Shown: positions 29,862 to 40,085 of the stretch, piece after piece
Layout: every line of letters starts with the position of its first letter
Numbering within the stretch: the first letter of the stretch is position 1
NCBI GenBank assembly: GCA_037176885.1
Contig: JAWWNJ010000264.1
Coordinates: 62,001-126,000, forward strand
From: Favolaschia claudopus
Lineage: Eukaryota; Basidiomycota; Agaricomycetes; Agaricales; Mycenaceae
Direction: 5' to 3'
DNA length: 64,000 bases
Notes under the pieces: model-generated
Databases searched by the model: none
The model's input: the letters and a program-made list of their open reading frames with translations, nothing else
Told to the model about the DNA's origin: nothing
Program-made: the position numbers and the translations under genes

Positions 29862-31104
29862 ATCGAGTGTGCATACTTATGCCATGCGCACTCAATTGTC
29901 CCACGATATGGCTTCATGGGTATATATAGAGTATACTAATCGCTTGCGCCGGAAACGAGGCATGTTACGAAGCTTCCGTCGTATTTTGACCGGGCAGGCC
30001 ACCGTGTCGTGGAATCTTCTGCCCTTCGGAGGCGGTTGGGATAGTGTCTGGGTCGTGGCTCAATCATCGCACAGAGCAGCACAGAGGTTAGGACTCCGTC
30101 TAAGGCTGCTTTTTGGTGGAGTCGAATCGGACACCCAGGCCGGTGCCGGAGCCTGTACTCTGAGCAAGATCCTGCGTGGCAAGGCCTTGGTCAATGATCC
30201 GAGTGCCACGCGCTATCTGCCTGAAATTAAGATGCTAAGGATATATGTACACACAACAGAAGAGCACACAGATTCGATGATGCTATTAGCCAGGTCGAGC
30301 GTTTCCTTTTGATCCAGTTGCAAGCACTCCGTTGCTCGACCATTCTCCGGCACGACATTAATCGAACGGGGTAGTTTCAGATATAGGTTGGCATCCCGAT
30401 TCCCCCAATTTGCGGAGGGAGCGGTCAAATCCTCGCCGGAGCTTCTCGTGTTTTGGAGATTCCAGTGCGCAAGCTGGTCAAATTTCCCAGGAACAGAGGT
30501 AGTCTCTTGTAAACAGGCGCTACAACAAAATATATCCTCGTACCTGCGGTTTGTTGTAGAGCAGAGGTATTCCCTAAATCCATGCGCGAGTTCAAGTTGC
30601 TTGACACGATGCACTCACCCAGATCACATTGTTCCAGCACGTGAGCCAGACCGAACCGCCTCCGTAGAGACTCAGAGGAAGAAAGGTCGCAACCTGTTGT
30701 TTGTGTTTACCTGGAATGCCAGAAAACTGACACGAACCCGCGACACGTTCCTTGAACAGTGCCCAAACAACCTCGTCTTTGTCGGGATCCTGGATATTGG
30801 TCGGTGCCCACGCAGGAGCTTTCAGCTCTTCATCAGGAAATGCTTGAGAGGGGCGACTTGTCACTTTGCCGTACAGCAGGCATGAGATAGACCGGAGTCA
30901 CCGGACTGGCAGTGGAACGAGTACATTGGTATAACTGTGTGATGGGATCAAAGACCGCTCTGGACAAACGCGCGACCCGCCGACTCTCCTCGCACTTTCA
31001 TCATCGCTGCTTACCCCCACCCCCTCTGCCTCGCACACTTCAATTCCCCGCGACCCGTATCTTTCAGTCTCCCCCTGCCGCCTCGAATACTCCCTTCCTT
31101 CAAC
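29862..31104. other. Spacer with unrecognised open frames
   Basis: The open frames at 29869-30312 and 30388-30885 (plus) show no domain or motif I recognise and no supporting intron structure. I do not call genes here. Eroded element sequence is likely. Confidence 0.4.
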
Positions 31105-31599
31105 GTCTCCTACCCAGCCTCACTTCCGAGTGTTGGGGAGTCACTGAGGGCGTAGATTCACTGTGAATTCACTATGTGTAATATCAATTGACAAATTTGA
31201 TCTTATTACTCCCGAACTTCAAACCCCCAACACTCTCCAGGGAGGCTGGCATAAAACAACTGTAAACAACATAGCCACATTTCGGAAAAATATTTGTTGT
31301 CGATATTTTGCGACTTCACAGAAATAGGTGCCAGGTTCCAGGCACTCAGAAACGCATTTGGAGGCTCCCCCGGTCTTTTATATTCTCGAGGCAGATGACG
31401 AGCCGGCGAACGAAAAAAATTGTTCAAGCAGGTGGCTATGTTGTTTACAGTTGTTTTATGCCAGCCTCCAGTGTTGGGGGTTTGAAGTTCGGGAGTAATA
31501 AGATCAAATTTGTCAATTGATATTACACATAGTGAATTCACAGTGAATCTACGCCCTCAGTGACTCCCCAACACTCGGAAGTGAGGCTGGGTAGGAGAC
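31105..31599. mobile_element. Fold-back element with about 165-bp inverted arms
   Basis: 31105-31270 and 31434-31599 are inverted copies. The arm begins GTCTCCTACCCAGCCTCAC and includes GTGTTGGGGAGTCACTGAGG. A spacer of about 160 bases (around 31275-31430) separates them. No reading frame of note is present. The exact ends and target duplication were not resolved. Confidence 0.75.
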
Positions 31600-31868
31600 T
31601 GTGTTTGACAGCGGAAATGTCCAAATTTGGCGGATGTGTCGGCTTTGATGTAGATGTGCCGGCTTTGATGCCTTATGTTACCTGTCTAAATGGGGCGTGT
31701 CGTGTCGGATGTTGTTGTACTTGCGTCAGACCCAGGAAGGGCCGGGAAACGCATTCATGTCGCGTATGACGAATGGGGCAGGGACGGGGGTTGGCTGTGG
31801 AACCGGAAACGGGCGGGAGATAGCCAATGTGTCGATTTGTCGACAAGTCGAGGAAGGGAGGAGCCGTG

Positions 31869-32850
31869 TCAAATGGCAAAGTAGGGACTGAGAGGCGCGT
31901 GTAAATTCGCGTTCATCCTGTGCTCGGAGTGGAGTTGGTCGCCGAATCCGTGGGTGTCGAAGGAATATCCTTGGAAGTCGCGAGGAAATCCAGCAAGAGG
32001 GAGGTTGGTGTTGTTGAGCTGCTGCTCAGGAGAGAAGGTCTGAGAGGGAGACGACATTTGAGACTGTAAGTAGGGCTTGGTAGATAGATAACGCACCCTC
32101 CAGAGCCCGAGCGGCCGTGGAGTCGGCGTCGATCAGCGCGCCTATCACTTGATCTGGATGGTGAGGATGACCGGGCTCCAAGAGATAGTGAATGACGAAG
32201 CGGCTGATCAGCTCAATCATCTCGTGATTATCGCCCCATGGGTTGTCTGCGGGATTAGTCTCCTCAAAGAACAAGAATCTCAAGATATCCGAGGCTGCCT
32301 TGACCTGGCGATCGAAGGCAGCTTTGATAAGTTCTTGGCATGGTGTCGCGAACCACCGGAAAAATGAGACAGGAATGAAGTATGCGCACAATGCTCACCT
32401 CAAGTACGTGATGAGGGCGGTCTTGACCTCCGAAAGCCTCTACAACAACGTTGAAACCATCCCCTGTCGCAAGGTAGTCCGGATAGTGCTCGATGTTAAC
32501 AGTTCCAAGCTGAGCAAAGCTGACAACGCAGTCTGAGATCCCTGCATGCTCTGCCTCTGAGCGGCAAGGAGATATCATGCTTGGCTGGATAAAGATAAGA
32601 ACATTCTCTCCGTCGACTATAGAAAGAACACTCACATCGACGCCGGGAATGTTGACCAGATACTGATATTCCTCGCATCGCAGTATTCGGACGTGGAAGA
32701 GTACAGAGGCTGATCCAGCGGCTCGCCAACTATGCGTTTAATTAGCGAAAGGGAATGGTGCGACATGAAGTTAGCAAGAAATTCAACATCAAACTTCGGA
32801 GCAATCACCCGACCATCGCAAGGGGTGGCGGTAACAAAAGTTCTTGACCA
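31869..32850 (-). CDS. Unrecognised multi-exon gene, interrupted upstream by the KH element
   Basis: Coding-like segments on the minus strand include FVTATPCDGRVIAPKFDVEF (32840-32700), YLVNIPGVDVSVL with a downstream acidic piece (about 32680-32400, ending at a GTGAGC donor at 32398), PWGDNHEMIELISRFVIHYL (about 32250-32095) and a Ser/Pro-rich tail to 31869. Introns of usual fungal size can be placed, but I could not prove every junction. No domain is recognised. The KH-domain LTR element is inserted directly upstream (TSD AGGAC), so the 5' exons would lie above 34425 if the gene was continuous. Calling it a gene rests on codon-like sequence only. Confidence 0.35.
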
Positions 32851-32854
32851 GGAC

Positions 32855-33027
32855 TGTAAGGGGAGAAGGGCCCAGGAGCCAAGTCGATAACAAACCTGGG
32901 GATCAGAGATCCCCAGCGGACTACTTATATACAAGAGGTGACGTAAGATATGACATAAGTGAGCACAGCATGATGTCTTGGAGACAGAGAACTTCTGCCC
33001 AAGTCATAGCTGTGGAGTCCCCTGACA
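32855..33027 (-). repeat. 3' LTR of the KH element
   Basis: This 173-bp LTR reads TGTCAGGGGACTCC to CTCCCCTTACA on the minus strand. It differs from 34248-34420 at one base (T at about 32978, C in the other). Confidence 0.9.
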
Positions 33028-33039
33028 TCACCCCCTCTT
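33028..33039 (-). promoter_or_regulatory. Polypurine tract of the KH element
   Basis: The element strand reads AAGAGGGGGTGA directly before the 3' LTR. The same tract occurs at 16854-16865 next to the related LTR. Confidence 0.75.
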
Positions 33040-33089
33040 CAAGATTTGTCGCCTCGACGAAGACCCAAGCCCAGTAGAATGAATGATCT

Positions 33090-34232
33090 TTCAAAATCCT
33101 GGACCGCCACGGAAGAGTAGGTTGCCCTGGGAGTCAATGCGCGTATCAGACGCAGACACTGCACCGCCTCGCCGTGCCGTCTGTGGTCGACGTCCCCTTT
33201 CAGGTCGAATAGCATCAATGGCCATAGGTGAAGGAGCTACTGAACGTGGAGAGGGGACGGGACGGCAGTGGACATGGCCACCGAGGGGGCATAAGGAGTA
33301 GAGCTGCGGCGGGGAGTAGGAATTGGGGACGCCATTACCTGCGTAGGAATAGAGATGGTGGCAGGGTTATGGGGTAGAGAGTGAGAGGCGGGGTAGGAAG
33401 ACTCCTGTGGTGCAAATCGCACCCCAGACTTCCTTGGCTGTGTAGCGGCACCTGGGTGCGGCTGAGCACTGGCCGCTGGAGGGGGCGGAACCAGAGCTGG
33501 TGGCTGAGACGGGTGGACGGGGTGTGCGCGCTTCTTCAGCGGGCGACAGCCCTCGCCAGAAGCGTTCGGCAAAACCGGCACCAGGCCAGGAGGGGGAGGG
33601 GCAGGGTCCCCGGAAAGGCGTGACGGACCTTTCTTCTTAGAGCGGATACGCTTACGCATGAAACGCTTCCCAAGCGCAATTAGCGCTTCACCGATTTGCT
33701 GGTCGGTACCACGGATAGATACACGGCGCTCCAAGGGGAACCCTTATCAGTATAGGCTCGAAGTTGGGCGCCGGGGATGTCGTGCGACTGATGGAGACCC
33801 TTACCACCACAGCCAACGATATGCCCGACGACCGAGTCAGGCACCGCAAGCGTACACGAGTAGCGGGACGGTGAGTCCTCTGCAGTAGGGAGGGTTTCGG
33901 CGAGTGGTATGGCGGTGTGGCTGACAGCGATGATGGCAGGGGTAGGGGCTGGGGTTGAAGGTTCAGAGCCCCAGCGAGCACCATCCCAAGAGAAGCGCCA
34001 GGCATGCCCTCGGGGAGTAGAGGCTGCAGCGTCCCCAAACTCAAGACGATCAAGACGGTCGTGGATACGCTGTAGTTCGCTTCGAAGGAGAGTGCAGTAG
34101 GAATAAAGGTCCTGAGGCCTGAGGAACTGCAGGGGTTGCCATAGCAAGGGAGGTGTGAGGTCGATGGTAGGATGAGGGCAGGGTAGGAAGTAGGGTGGTC
34201 GGCTGGGGCTAGGAGAGTGCCAGAGTCGAATA
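33090..34232 (-). pseudogene. KH-domain cargo frame of the LTR element, two or more frameshifts
   Basis: The main frame (from about 34232 down to 33680) has a coiled-coil-like segment (LLRSELQRIHDRLDRLEF) and then VPDSVVGHIVGCGGKGL, the GxxG loop region of a KH RNA-binding domain, followed by PGAQLRAYTDKG. A shift of one base at about 33740 moves the second half of the KH fold (RRVSIRGTDQQIGEALIAL) into the next frame (33734-33237), which continues with a basic run and the proline-rich tail shared with 16917-17371. A further small change near 33245 separates the last part. The only good ATG upstream (about 34144) is in a different frame. Retroelement KH proteins are unusual; an RNA-binding or packaging role is inferred. 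The copy is not translatable as one protein but moved recently, so it was mobilised in trans. Confidence 0.65.
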
Positions 34233-34234
34233 GA

Positions 34235-34245
34235 AGGTTTGTTAT
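34235..34245 (-). promoter_or_regulatory. Self-priming primer-binding site of the KH element
   Basis: Two bases (GC) after the 5' LTR the element strand reads ATAACAAACCT, the exact 11-nt reverse complement of AGGTTTGTTAT inside the LTR (34290-34280). Position, length and the GC spacer equal those of the Gypsy chromovirus at 15126-15137. Confidence 0.75.
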
Positions 34246-34247
34246 GC

Positions 34248-34420
34248 TGTAAGGGGAGAAGGGCCCAGGAGCCAAGTCGATAACAAACCTGGGGATCAGA
34301 GATCCCCAGCGGACTACTTATATACAAGAGGTGACGTAAGATATGACATAAGTGAGCACAGCATGATGTCTCGGAGACAGAGAACTTCTGCCCAAGTCAT
34401 AGCTGTGGAGTCCCCTGACA
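34248..34420 (-). repeat. 5' LTR of the KH element
   Basis: This 173-bp LTR contains TATATAAG and the inferred transcript start. It is flanked above by the target duplication AGGAC (34421-34425). Confidence 0.9.
34280..34324 (-). promoter_or_regulatory. LTR promoter: TATA box, hairpin and inferred start
   Basis: TATATAAG (34324-34317) lies 27-34 bases upstream of A34290, where the stretch complementary to the primer site begins. Between them is GGGGATCTCTGATCCCC, a 7-bp hairpin ending exactly at the inferred start. The same three parts are present in the copies at 8929, 16681 and 32855. Confidence 0.65.
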
Positions 34421-34510
34421 AGGACTACCCAAAACCTTCCTGTCAAGACCCACAAATTTGAGCGTGATCAAGAGACACAAGCGAATCCTGGAACTTACTT
34501 TGACATTAGA

Positions 34511-34705
34511 GAGGTTGTGCAAGCGACCCACGTCGCTATTAAACCGCTCAGATCTCCACGACGAACAGTCTCAGGTGTGAGATCCAAGCGACCTAGTAAT
34601 GCCCCAGGACAATACTCTTCTAGGTCGCTTAGAGCTCACACCTGGGATCCATCGCTGCGGAGATCCGAGCGGTCAAAAAGCGACTTGGGTCGCTCGTACA
34701 ACCTC
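34511..34705. mobile_element. Fold-back MITE with AGCGACC modules, 195 bp
   Basis: Inverted ends GAGGTTGTGCAAGCGACCC and its near complement enclose inner inverted AGCGACCTAG and CAGGTGTGAG motifs, so nearly the whole element folds back. A second copy lies at 58303-58486. It has no coding sequence. Confidence 0.75.
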
Positions 34706-35244
34706 CCTATTGACTGGAGCTTTCTCCAGGATCGAGGTGAGAAGTGGGCCGGGCGCAAAAAGCGCTACAGTCGAGATCGGAACGGCGGCGGCTGCAGCCT
34801 GCTACATTCAAAGTTCAGAGTGCAATGCAATGGGAATGGATGAAACAAGTATGTACCTCTTGCCACTGTTGGCGAGCCGCAGCTCGAGTTACCATCAGCG
34901 CTAGGTCAGTAATTGATTAGAATATCCAAACAAACGCCGCAACTACATAATAGTCTACATTATCCACAGCTCGCCGAATGTTGTAAAAGTAGCTGGAGTT
35001 GTAGGCAAGAAGTATATCTGAATATTCCTGGGACGGATAAGCCCCAAAGTGGTCAGAGGTCGCGCAATATTCGAATTGATCTGATTTTGTTCATATTTGG
35101 ACGCTCACAGCATTTGTATGTGCCCTGCCTTATCACAAAAGGTGATGGAGGAGGAGGAACGGTTGATGCAGGAGCTTGCACACGAGCAGAGGATGCCATT
35201 CCGGACGTTGGAGCAATTAAAATCAGCTCAGATGAGGAGTTTGG
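34706..35244. other. Spacer without recognised gene
   Basis: A short plus-strand open frame at 34913-35299 shows no domain. Between about 35140 and 35240 a frame reads EEEERLMQELAHEQRMPF-like acidic and helical sequence, too short to name. Nothing else is seen. Confidence 0.4.
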
Positions 35245-35945
35245 AGGACCCCAGGCAACCACCTATGATGCCTGCCCGCTAAATTTTCAATTCGGATAAA
35301 ACAAGCCCAAAATTCGGCGTCAGCCTCCCCGGATTCGGATAAAAAACCCAACTTTGGGACGCCAGGTCAGGTCAAAAATTCGGATAAAACGTGGGGTCTG
35401 CCAACCAAGCCTGGTCGGGATCCGGATAGAACTCGCCAGACATTGATGATCCAAGAGCAATTAATGGCTATCTGAAGCCAGATTTCGGTCAAATCAACGA
35501 GCGTTGAGCGAACCACATTTAATTAACTTAATTAATTTTATTTATAATAAGGAAAAATGACCTATTATTTCTATTCATGACTGCTTTGGTACACTTCCTA
35601 ACTATTGGCCTGTTTTCACGCTGGATTTGTAGCAGACTGGCGTCTAAGATGTTTGTTTGGAGGACAAAAGCAGGAGAAGGCCTGCGAAAGAGGCTTCGGC
35701 AAGCTCTGGCCGACGTTGGCCGTCAAGCGACCTAAAATGAACCCAGGAAGATTTTTTCCAATTTTTTCTTGATTTTAACGGATTTTGGCGATTTTGGTAG
35801 GCCTGGTCGAAAATTCGGATAAAACGCCGGTCTGGCTGAGGCCTGGGTCAAATTCGGATAAGAATGCCCCGATTTGGGGTCCGGATAAAATTGCTCAAAA
35901 TCCAGAATTTTGTGGGCAGGCATCACAGTTGGTTGCCGGGGGTCC
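35245..35945 (+). mobile_element. Non-autonomous element with AGGACC ends and ATTCGGATAA repeats, copy 1
   Basis: The left end reads AGGACCCCAGGCAACCACC then TATGATGCCTGCCCGC. The right end is its imperfect inverse (GGGCAGGCATCACAGTTGG then TTGCCGGGGGTCC). Inside both ends the motif ATTCGGATAA or CCGGATAA recurs in the same orientation (at about 35291, 35333, 35389, 35419, 35814, 35855 and 35881). No transposase is present. No clean target duplication was found for this copy. Confidence 0.65.
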
Positions 35946-36253
35946 AACTTCGTCGCACCATCAGTCTGATTACAAATCATATATTGCCAGCCAATGGTCA
36001 CACATGACACGAGGCTTAAAATCGAGGACACGTGCAGTTCGCACCATTACCTTGCCCTTACCTAGGATCATGATGGACATAAGTCGATTGCTCTGCTCGT
36101 CCTCCTCATCGCCCCAGAGCCAACCATTAGCCAAACTCCTTAGCATCGAGGTTTATAGGATACACATAGCGCCACTCTCCCTCCACTGACGCAGTCACAG
36201 AGCAGCAAACACTCCCCCTCCACAAGAAACTCGCCCAAAGCAGTCCCTAGACG
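35946..36253. other. Spacer
   Basis: No gene or repeat was recognised apart from a Ser-rich plus-strand frame around 36080-36120 of no evident family. Confidence 0.4.
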
Positions 36254-36565
36254 ATGTGCGGTCTCGATTTATTGTTGAATGTCCTGCTTACTGTTCGTCG
36301 TTTTGAAGACCACTGTGGAAAATGCAAAGAGCCCGGCCACAATCGCAAGACCTGCGGTAAGAAGGCCCAAAAACCTCAAGCTTCCACTCGCCTCCGCGCT
36401 CAAAGCAGATGCTCCATCTGCCGTCAGCATGGGCACAATCGTATCTCATGCTCTGATGAGCTTCGAAGGGGATATCCGACAAGCAAGGCCGGTCGAGGAG
36501 AAAGGTCTTGGGACAGTCACCCAAATTCCTTGATATTGCACAAATCACATCCTTTTGAGGAGTAG
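36254..36565 (+). pseudogene. Short frame with two zinc knuckles, MULE-like
   Basis: This 103-codon frame carries CGKCKEPGHNRKTC and CSICRQHGHNRISC, two C-x2-C-x4-H-x4-C knuckles 28 residues apart. GHNR.(T/S)C is the form common in the C-terminal knuckle of MULE-type transposases, so this may be the tail of such an element. No transposase core is seen upstream. It could also be a small host zinc-knuckle protein. Confidence 0.4.
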
Positions 36566-36752
36566 AGCAGCTTCTATTATGGTGGCGGACGTGGCTTCGT
36601 GACAAACTTTTGAGTATGTTTTGTAATGCCGGCACCCCGGCTTACAGTAAAGGGGGAGCTTGAGTGATCCCGATTTCCTTGTTAAGAATGATAATTGAAT
36701 ATTTTGCCAGCGGTGATTAGTTTTCAAATAAAAATTCGCCAAGGTCCGTTCT

Positions 36753-36898
36753 TGTGACGGAAGCGAATTGACCAAGGGAAAGGAATCTACGACAATCAGC
36801 TAACTACTTATACTAGAAAATGGAGGCTGTGTATTGAGTCTTGGCAACGACTCGGGCAAATCTCGCCGTGAGCTGATGCGAGCGGTAGATCCGTTACA
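36753..36898 (+). repeat. Eroded solo LTR of the gag-only Gypsy-like family
   Basis: It begins TGTGACGGAAGCGAATTG and ends GATCCGTTACA. It matches parts of the LTRs at 47912 and 50546 with internal deletions. Flanks GTTCT and ATTCT differ at one base and may be the old target duplication. Confidence 0.7.
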
Positions 36899-37973
36899 AT
36901 TCTGTATGTAAATTCAAGCTGCGCACGCCGCGTGACATCGGCCTCAAGCATTTTCATGGACTCCTTGATCAAGGGCTGAGTTCGAAATGCAACCGCGCAC
37001 AATTTCTTTTGACTCGAGCCACCAAAGAGAGACTGGTTCCATCCAGGAACATGCGGAATTTGCACCACAACCCACCGTGGTGGCAAAACAGGAACTTGAC
37101 AAACAGTTTGAGACTTCGATTATTTAAAAAACTTTGATTACATTGACTACATCCTGGTGAGCGTGCAAAAGATATTGTAGGCTTTGGTTGGCCACTGTGT
37201 AATGGAGTTCAGTTTGGGCTTTATTTTTTTTTTGACTGCTGTGCATGGTAATTGCCCAAGCTGCTGCGTTCTTACCCATTCGATCTTCCCAGCTTGCAGT
37301 CGGAATGCAGGTGGGATCCGTCCCCATTGTTGGTGTACCTGGTCAAGATATCACATGTTGATGGTTTATGTAAAGTGCCTCTTACCTTACAAGACCGCGA
37401 AAGACGTCGAACAATTTAGGATTGTCGAAATGCGTATCGCAGTCGTGGACCCTCCCGCAATATCCCGAACGTGAATAGATCGCGTGGACTGTGTTCACGT
37501 TGGCGACGTACCGTAAGCTGGTGCGAATTCCATGCTGCGCACCAGCCCTGAGCATTGCGATTGAGCGACGCAAGGAATAAATGATGAAGGAGCCATATAT
37601 GGCCCGGGCGCGTGGGGTTGAGGCCGTGGTCGGTTTCCAAATCAAGAAAGAAAACTTTTCATTTCTTGCCGAAGCCATGCGTGACGTCGTACCACAGACG
37701 TTCAATGCGTGTGTTGTGGACGCTTCTGATGATAATGAAAATCAGTCGAAGTTGGAAAGCGCTGTGCTGAGTAAAGCTCACCGTCCCCAGATTCAGAACG
37801 AGCCCTCGGCCAGAGCTTTTAACCTGCTCCATGTATGCCGCCACCTCGATGTTTTCAACCCCATCAATCAACCAATCAATCAATATTCCATTATCCTCAC
37901 TGCGGGCCGTTTATCAGCCCATGTCGCAGTCTAGCAGTACATTGACTGTATCACTAATTGTTAATCATTCGGC
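36899..37973. other. Spacer without recognised gene
   Basis: About 1.1 kb with several short open frames (for example plus 37581-37934) but no domain or splice pattern I can support. CAATCAACCAATCAATCAAT, a short low-complexity run, is at 37864-37883. Confidence 0.4.
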
Positions 37974-37981
37974 TGCCCGAT

Positions 37982-38928
37982 TAGTGCTGGGTAAAATTGC
38001 CCTATGTAAATTACATCACGGGAATTTTACATGTAATTTACATTACATCCAGGGTCTCAAGGTCCGTGTAAAATAGCGTAAAATACTGAATGAGGCAGAA
38101 GCTCAAAAGCGCTCAAACGCGGCTGGAATCAGCCTTCAGGATTTCAAAAACAGGTTCAAGAGCAACTTTGAATCCAATTCCAGTGCATTTGTGACAGATC
38201 AATCGTTCGGCACCGATCGGCACACTTTTGACCATCGAAACGGGATTTTTTTAGACCCTGGGAGCGTGGGAAGTTTTGAATTTTACATGTAAATTACATC
38301 TGTTCCCTCGGCCCGCTTTGAACTTACAGTGCCAAGCGCCACTTCTCCAACACTGCTTTTTCGGGTGGAAGAAAATTTTTGTAATTTATTTGGGATTTTC
38401 TGAGGAAGGAAACCGACCAAAAGAATGCGTTTGGCGTCGAGAACTCCCTTTTTCCCACGGTGTTTCACTTTTTTCGGGTCTGAAAAAAGTAAAATCATCA
38501 TTTGGCTTTGATTTTGGATGGATTGAGGCCAGATGTGTTCAGTTGTCATGCAGAAACCAAGAAAAAGTGGTAGCCGACTTACCTGGGTGATCCGACCAAG
38601 GCTGGCAAGGCAAAGTCCGAGATGCACGTGATCTTAACCCTAACCGATATGGCAATTTGATGATGGCATCAACCATCATTAGGGTTTGTTTCACTTTTTC
38701 GGACGTGAAAACACAAAAACTTGTTCAATTGCCTTGCAAAGCACAAGATGGGTTGCTACACATCCATATAGACGTTCTACACTGTTTCAAAGTCGAATAG
38801 TGATGACGGCATAATGTAGTATCGAGTTTAACTTTTGATGACGTTCCCTGCCAAAAAAGGAACCGTGATGTGATGCTTGGCACTGTACAGTAAATTACAT
38901 GGCCGGGGAGCAATTTTACACAGCACTA
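37982..38928. mobile_element. Non-autonomous hAT-type element, 947 bp, TSD TGCCCGAT
   Basis: Ends TAGTGCTGGGTAAAATTGC and the near complement GCAATTTTACACAGCACTA are flanked by a perfect 8-bp duplication TGCCCGAT (37974-37981 and 38929-38936). Eight-base duplications and such ends fit hAT elements. Subterminal GTAAATTACAT motifs recur at both ends. There is no transposase frame. An internal stretch (about 38340-38430) recurs at 54637-54715. Confidence 0.85.
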
Positions 38929-39143
38929 TGCCCGATCCTTCAAACTCTCTGCAATGATTCCGGGGCTGTGTTTCTCCAAACGGGGTTGTCGGTGCCGCAC
39001 TACCGCTTGGCGTGAGTGACACGAGGACCTGGGATTATATATATAATACAGGTGAAGGCCTGATGCAAATCCTGCAGTGTTGGCAATTAAGGGTTAAGAC
39101 CCGGCCCCAGGGACCTTTAAGGGTTCATAAGCCTTAAGCCTTA

Positions 39144-40083
39144 CTGTACCTCCCTGTATGGGAGCAACCGTCACGGTAACGGTGGGGTTGGTTGTGTTGC
39201 CTCTTTTTGAGGTGGTCACGGTCACGATTGAGGCCGTTGCCTTGAAAAAATCGTGACGCAGCACGAAAAAAAGTTTTCTGCCTGGAAATATACACAATTG
39301 AGTCTGTGCTTAAGATAGAGAGCGTGGGATCCCCGCACCCTTATGTCAGCATCACACTGTGACATTGTCACGCTCGACGTCGAGGGCTTATAGCACAATG
39401 CTAAGGTCCAGATTGGGAATTTTGCCCAATACAAGTCTTAGATAGAGGTTCAATGAAGGGTTCCTATTGGGCAGAGTTGCCAAAATGTCCCTTGGTCTCT
39501 TGCTATATGACCCACAAAAAAATTCAGACCACTTTTTTTCTGAGTGTTTCTATGTGGTTTTCTCACCAAATGGGACCCTTTTCAAAAATTTCGGAGGAAA
39601 ATTTGGCCAGCACAGCCACATGATAGTCATCTCGGCATGCTTCGGCAGCTCGCTTAAGGGTGGGACCTGTCAAACCTTTGCGGCGCAATGAGTGACAGAA
39701 CCTCCTTGCAGTGTGGAAGGTGCTTTTCAAACCAAAAACCAAAATTTTAGAGCCGAAACAGCGAGAATGTCTTCTAAGTCTGTAGGTCAGCCCTGAAAGA
39801 GCACGAAATTTTTTGTGTGACTGGGGATTTGGCCGTGGGAACGATTAATAAGCGTTACATAACGTGCTTAAGTAAGGTGCGGGGATCCCACGCTCTCTAT
39901 CTTACCTTTTGAGCTGCTTATTAGCCGAAATCCAACGATTTGATGACTTCTTCACGAATTTTTTGAGCCAGATGGTTGCCTCCTTTGGCAACGGTCACGG
40001 CTCACGGCGGGTCGGTTGCCTGAAAACAAGGCAACCGTTTTGTCACGGTCCCTCGACGGTTGCTTCCATACAGGGAGGTACAG
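39144..40083. mobile_element. TA-flanked element, 940 bp, containing a second element
   Basis: Ends CTGTACCTCCCTGTATGG and its inverse are bordered by TA (39142-39143 and 40084-40085). Further inverted blocks (GCAACCGTC, GTTGCCT) extend the arms. The inner element at 39313-39902 occupies most of the middle. No coding sequence is seen. Confidence 0.8.
39313..39902. mobile_element. TA-flanked element nested in the previous one, 590 bp
   Basis: Ends AGATAGAGAGCGTGGGATCC and the exact inverse, plus CCGCACC, give about 27-bp terminal repeats, with TA at 39311-39312 and 39903-39904. No transposase was found. Removing it leaves one TA and a shorter outer element. Confidence 0.8.
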
Positions 40084-40085
40084 TA

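Larger units (their letters stand above)
32855..34420 (-). mobile_element. KH-domain LTR element, 1,566 bp, TSD AGGAC
   Basis: Two 173-bp LTRs (32855-33027 and 34248-34420) differ at one position by eye. AGGAC lies outside both (32850-32854 and 34421-34425). Element orientation is minus: the PPT AAGAGGGGGTGA abuts the left LTR and a self-complementary primer site follows the right LTR. The inside (1,220 bp) lacks gag, protease, RT and integrase. Its cargo is a frame with coiled coil, KH domain and a proline-rich tail. LTR ends (TGTCAGGGG..CTTACA), PPT and priming arrangement match the Gypsy chromovirus, its likely helper. Confidence 0.9.

Noticed and set aside
35245..35945. 8-bp target duplication for copy 1 of the AGGACC family
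   Set aside because: Flanks GAGTTTGG and ACTTCGTC do not match, so no TSD is claimed for this copy.
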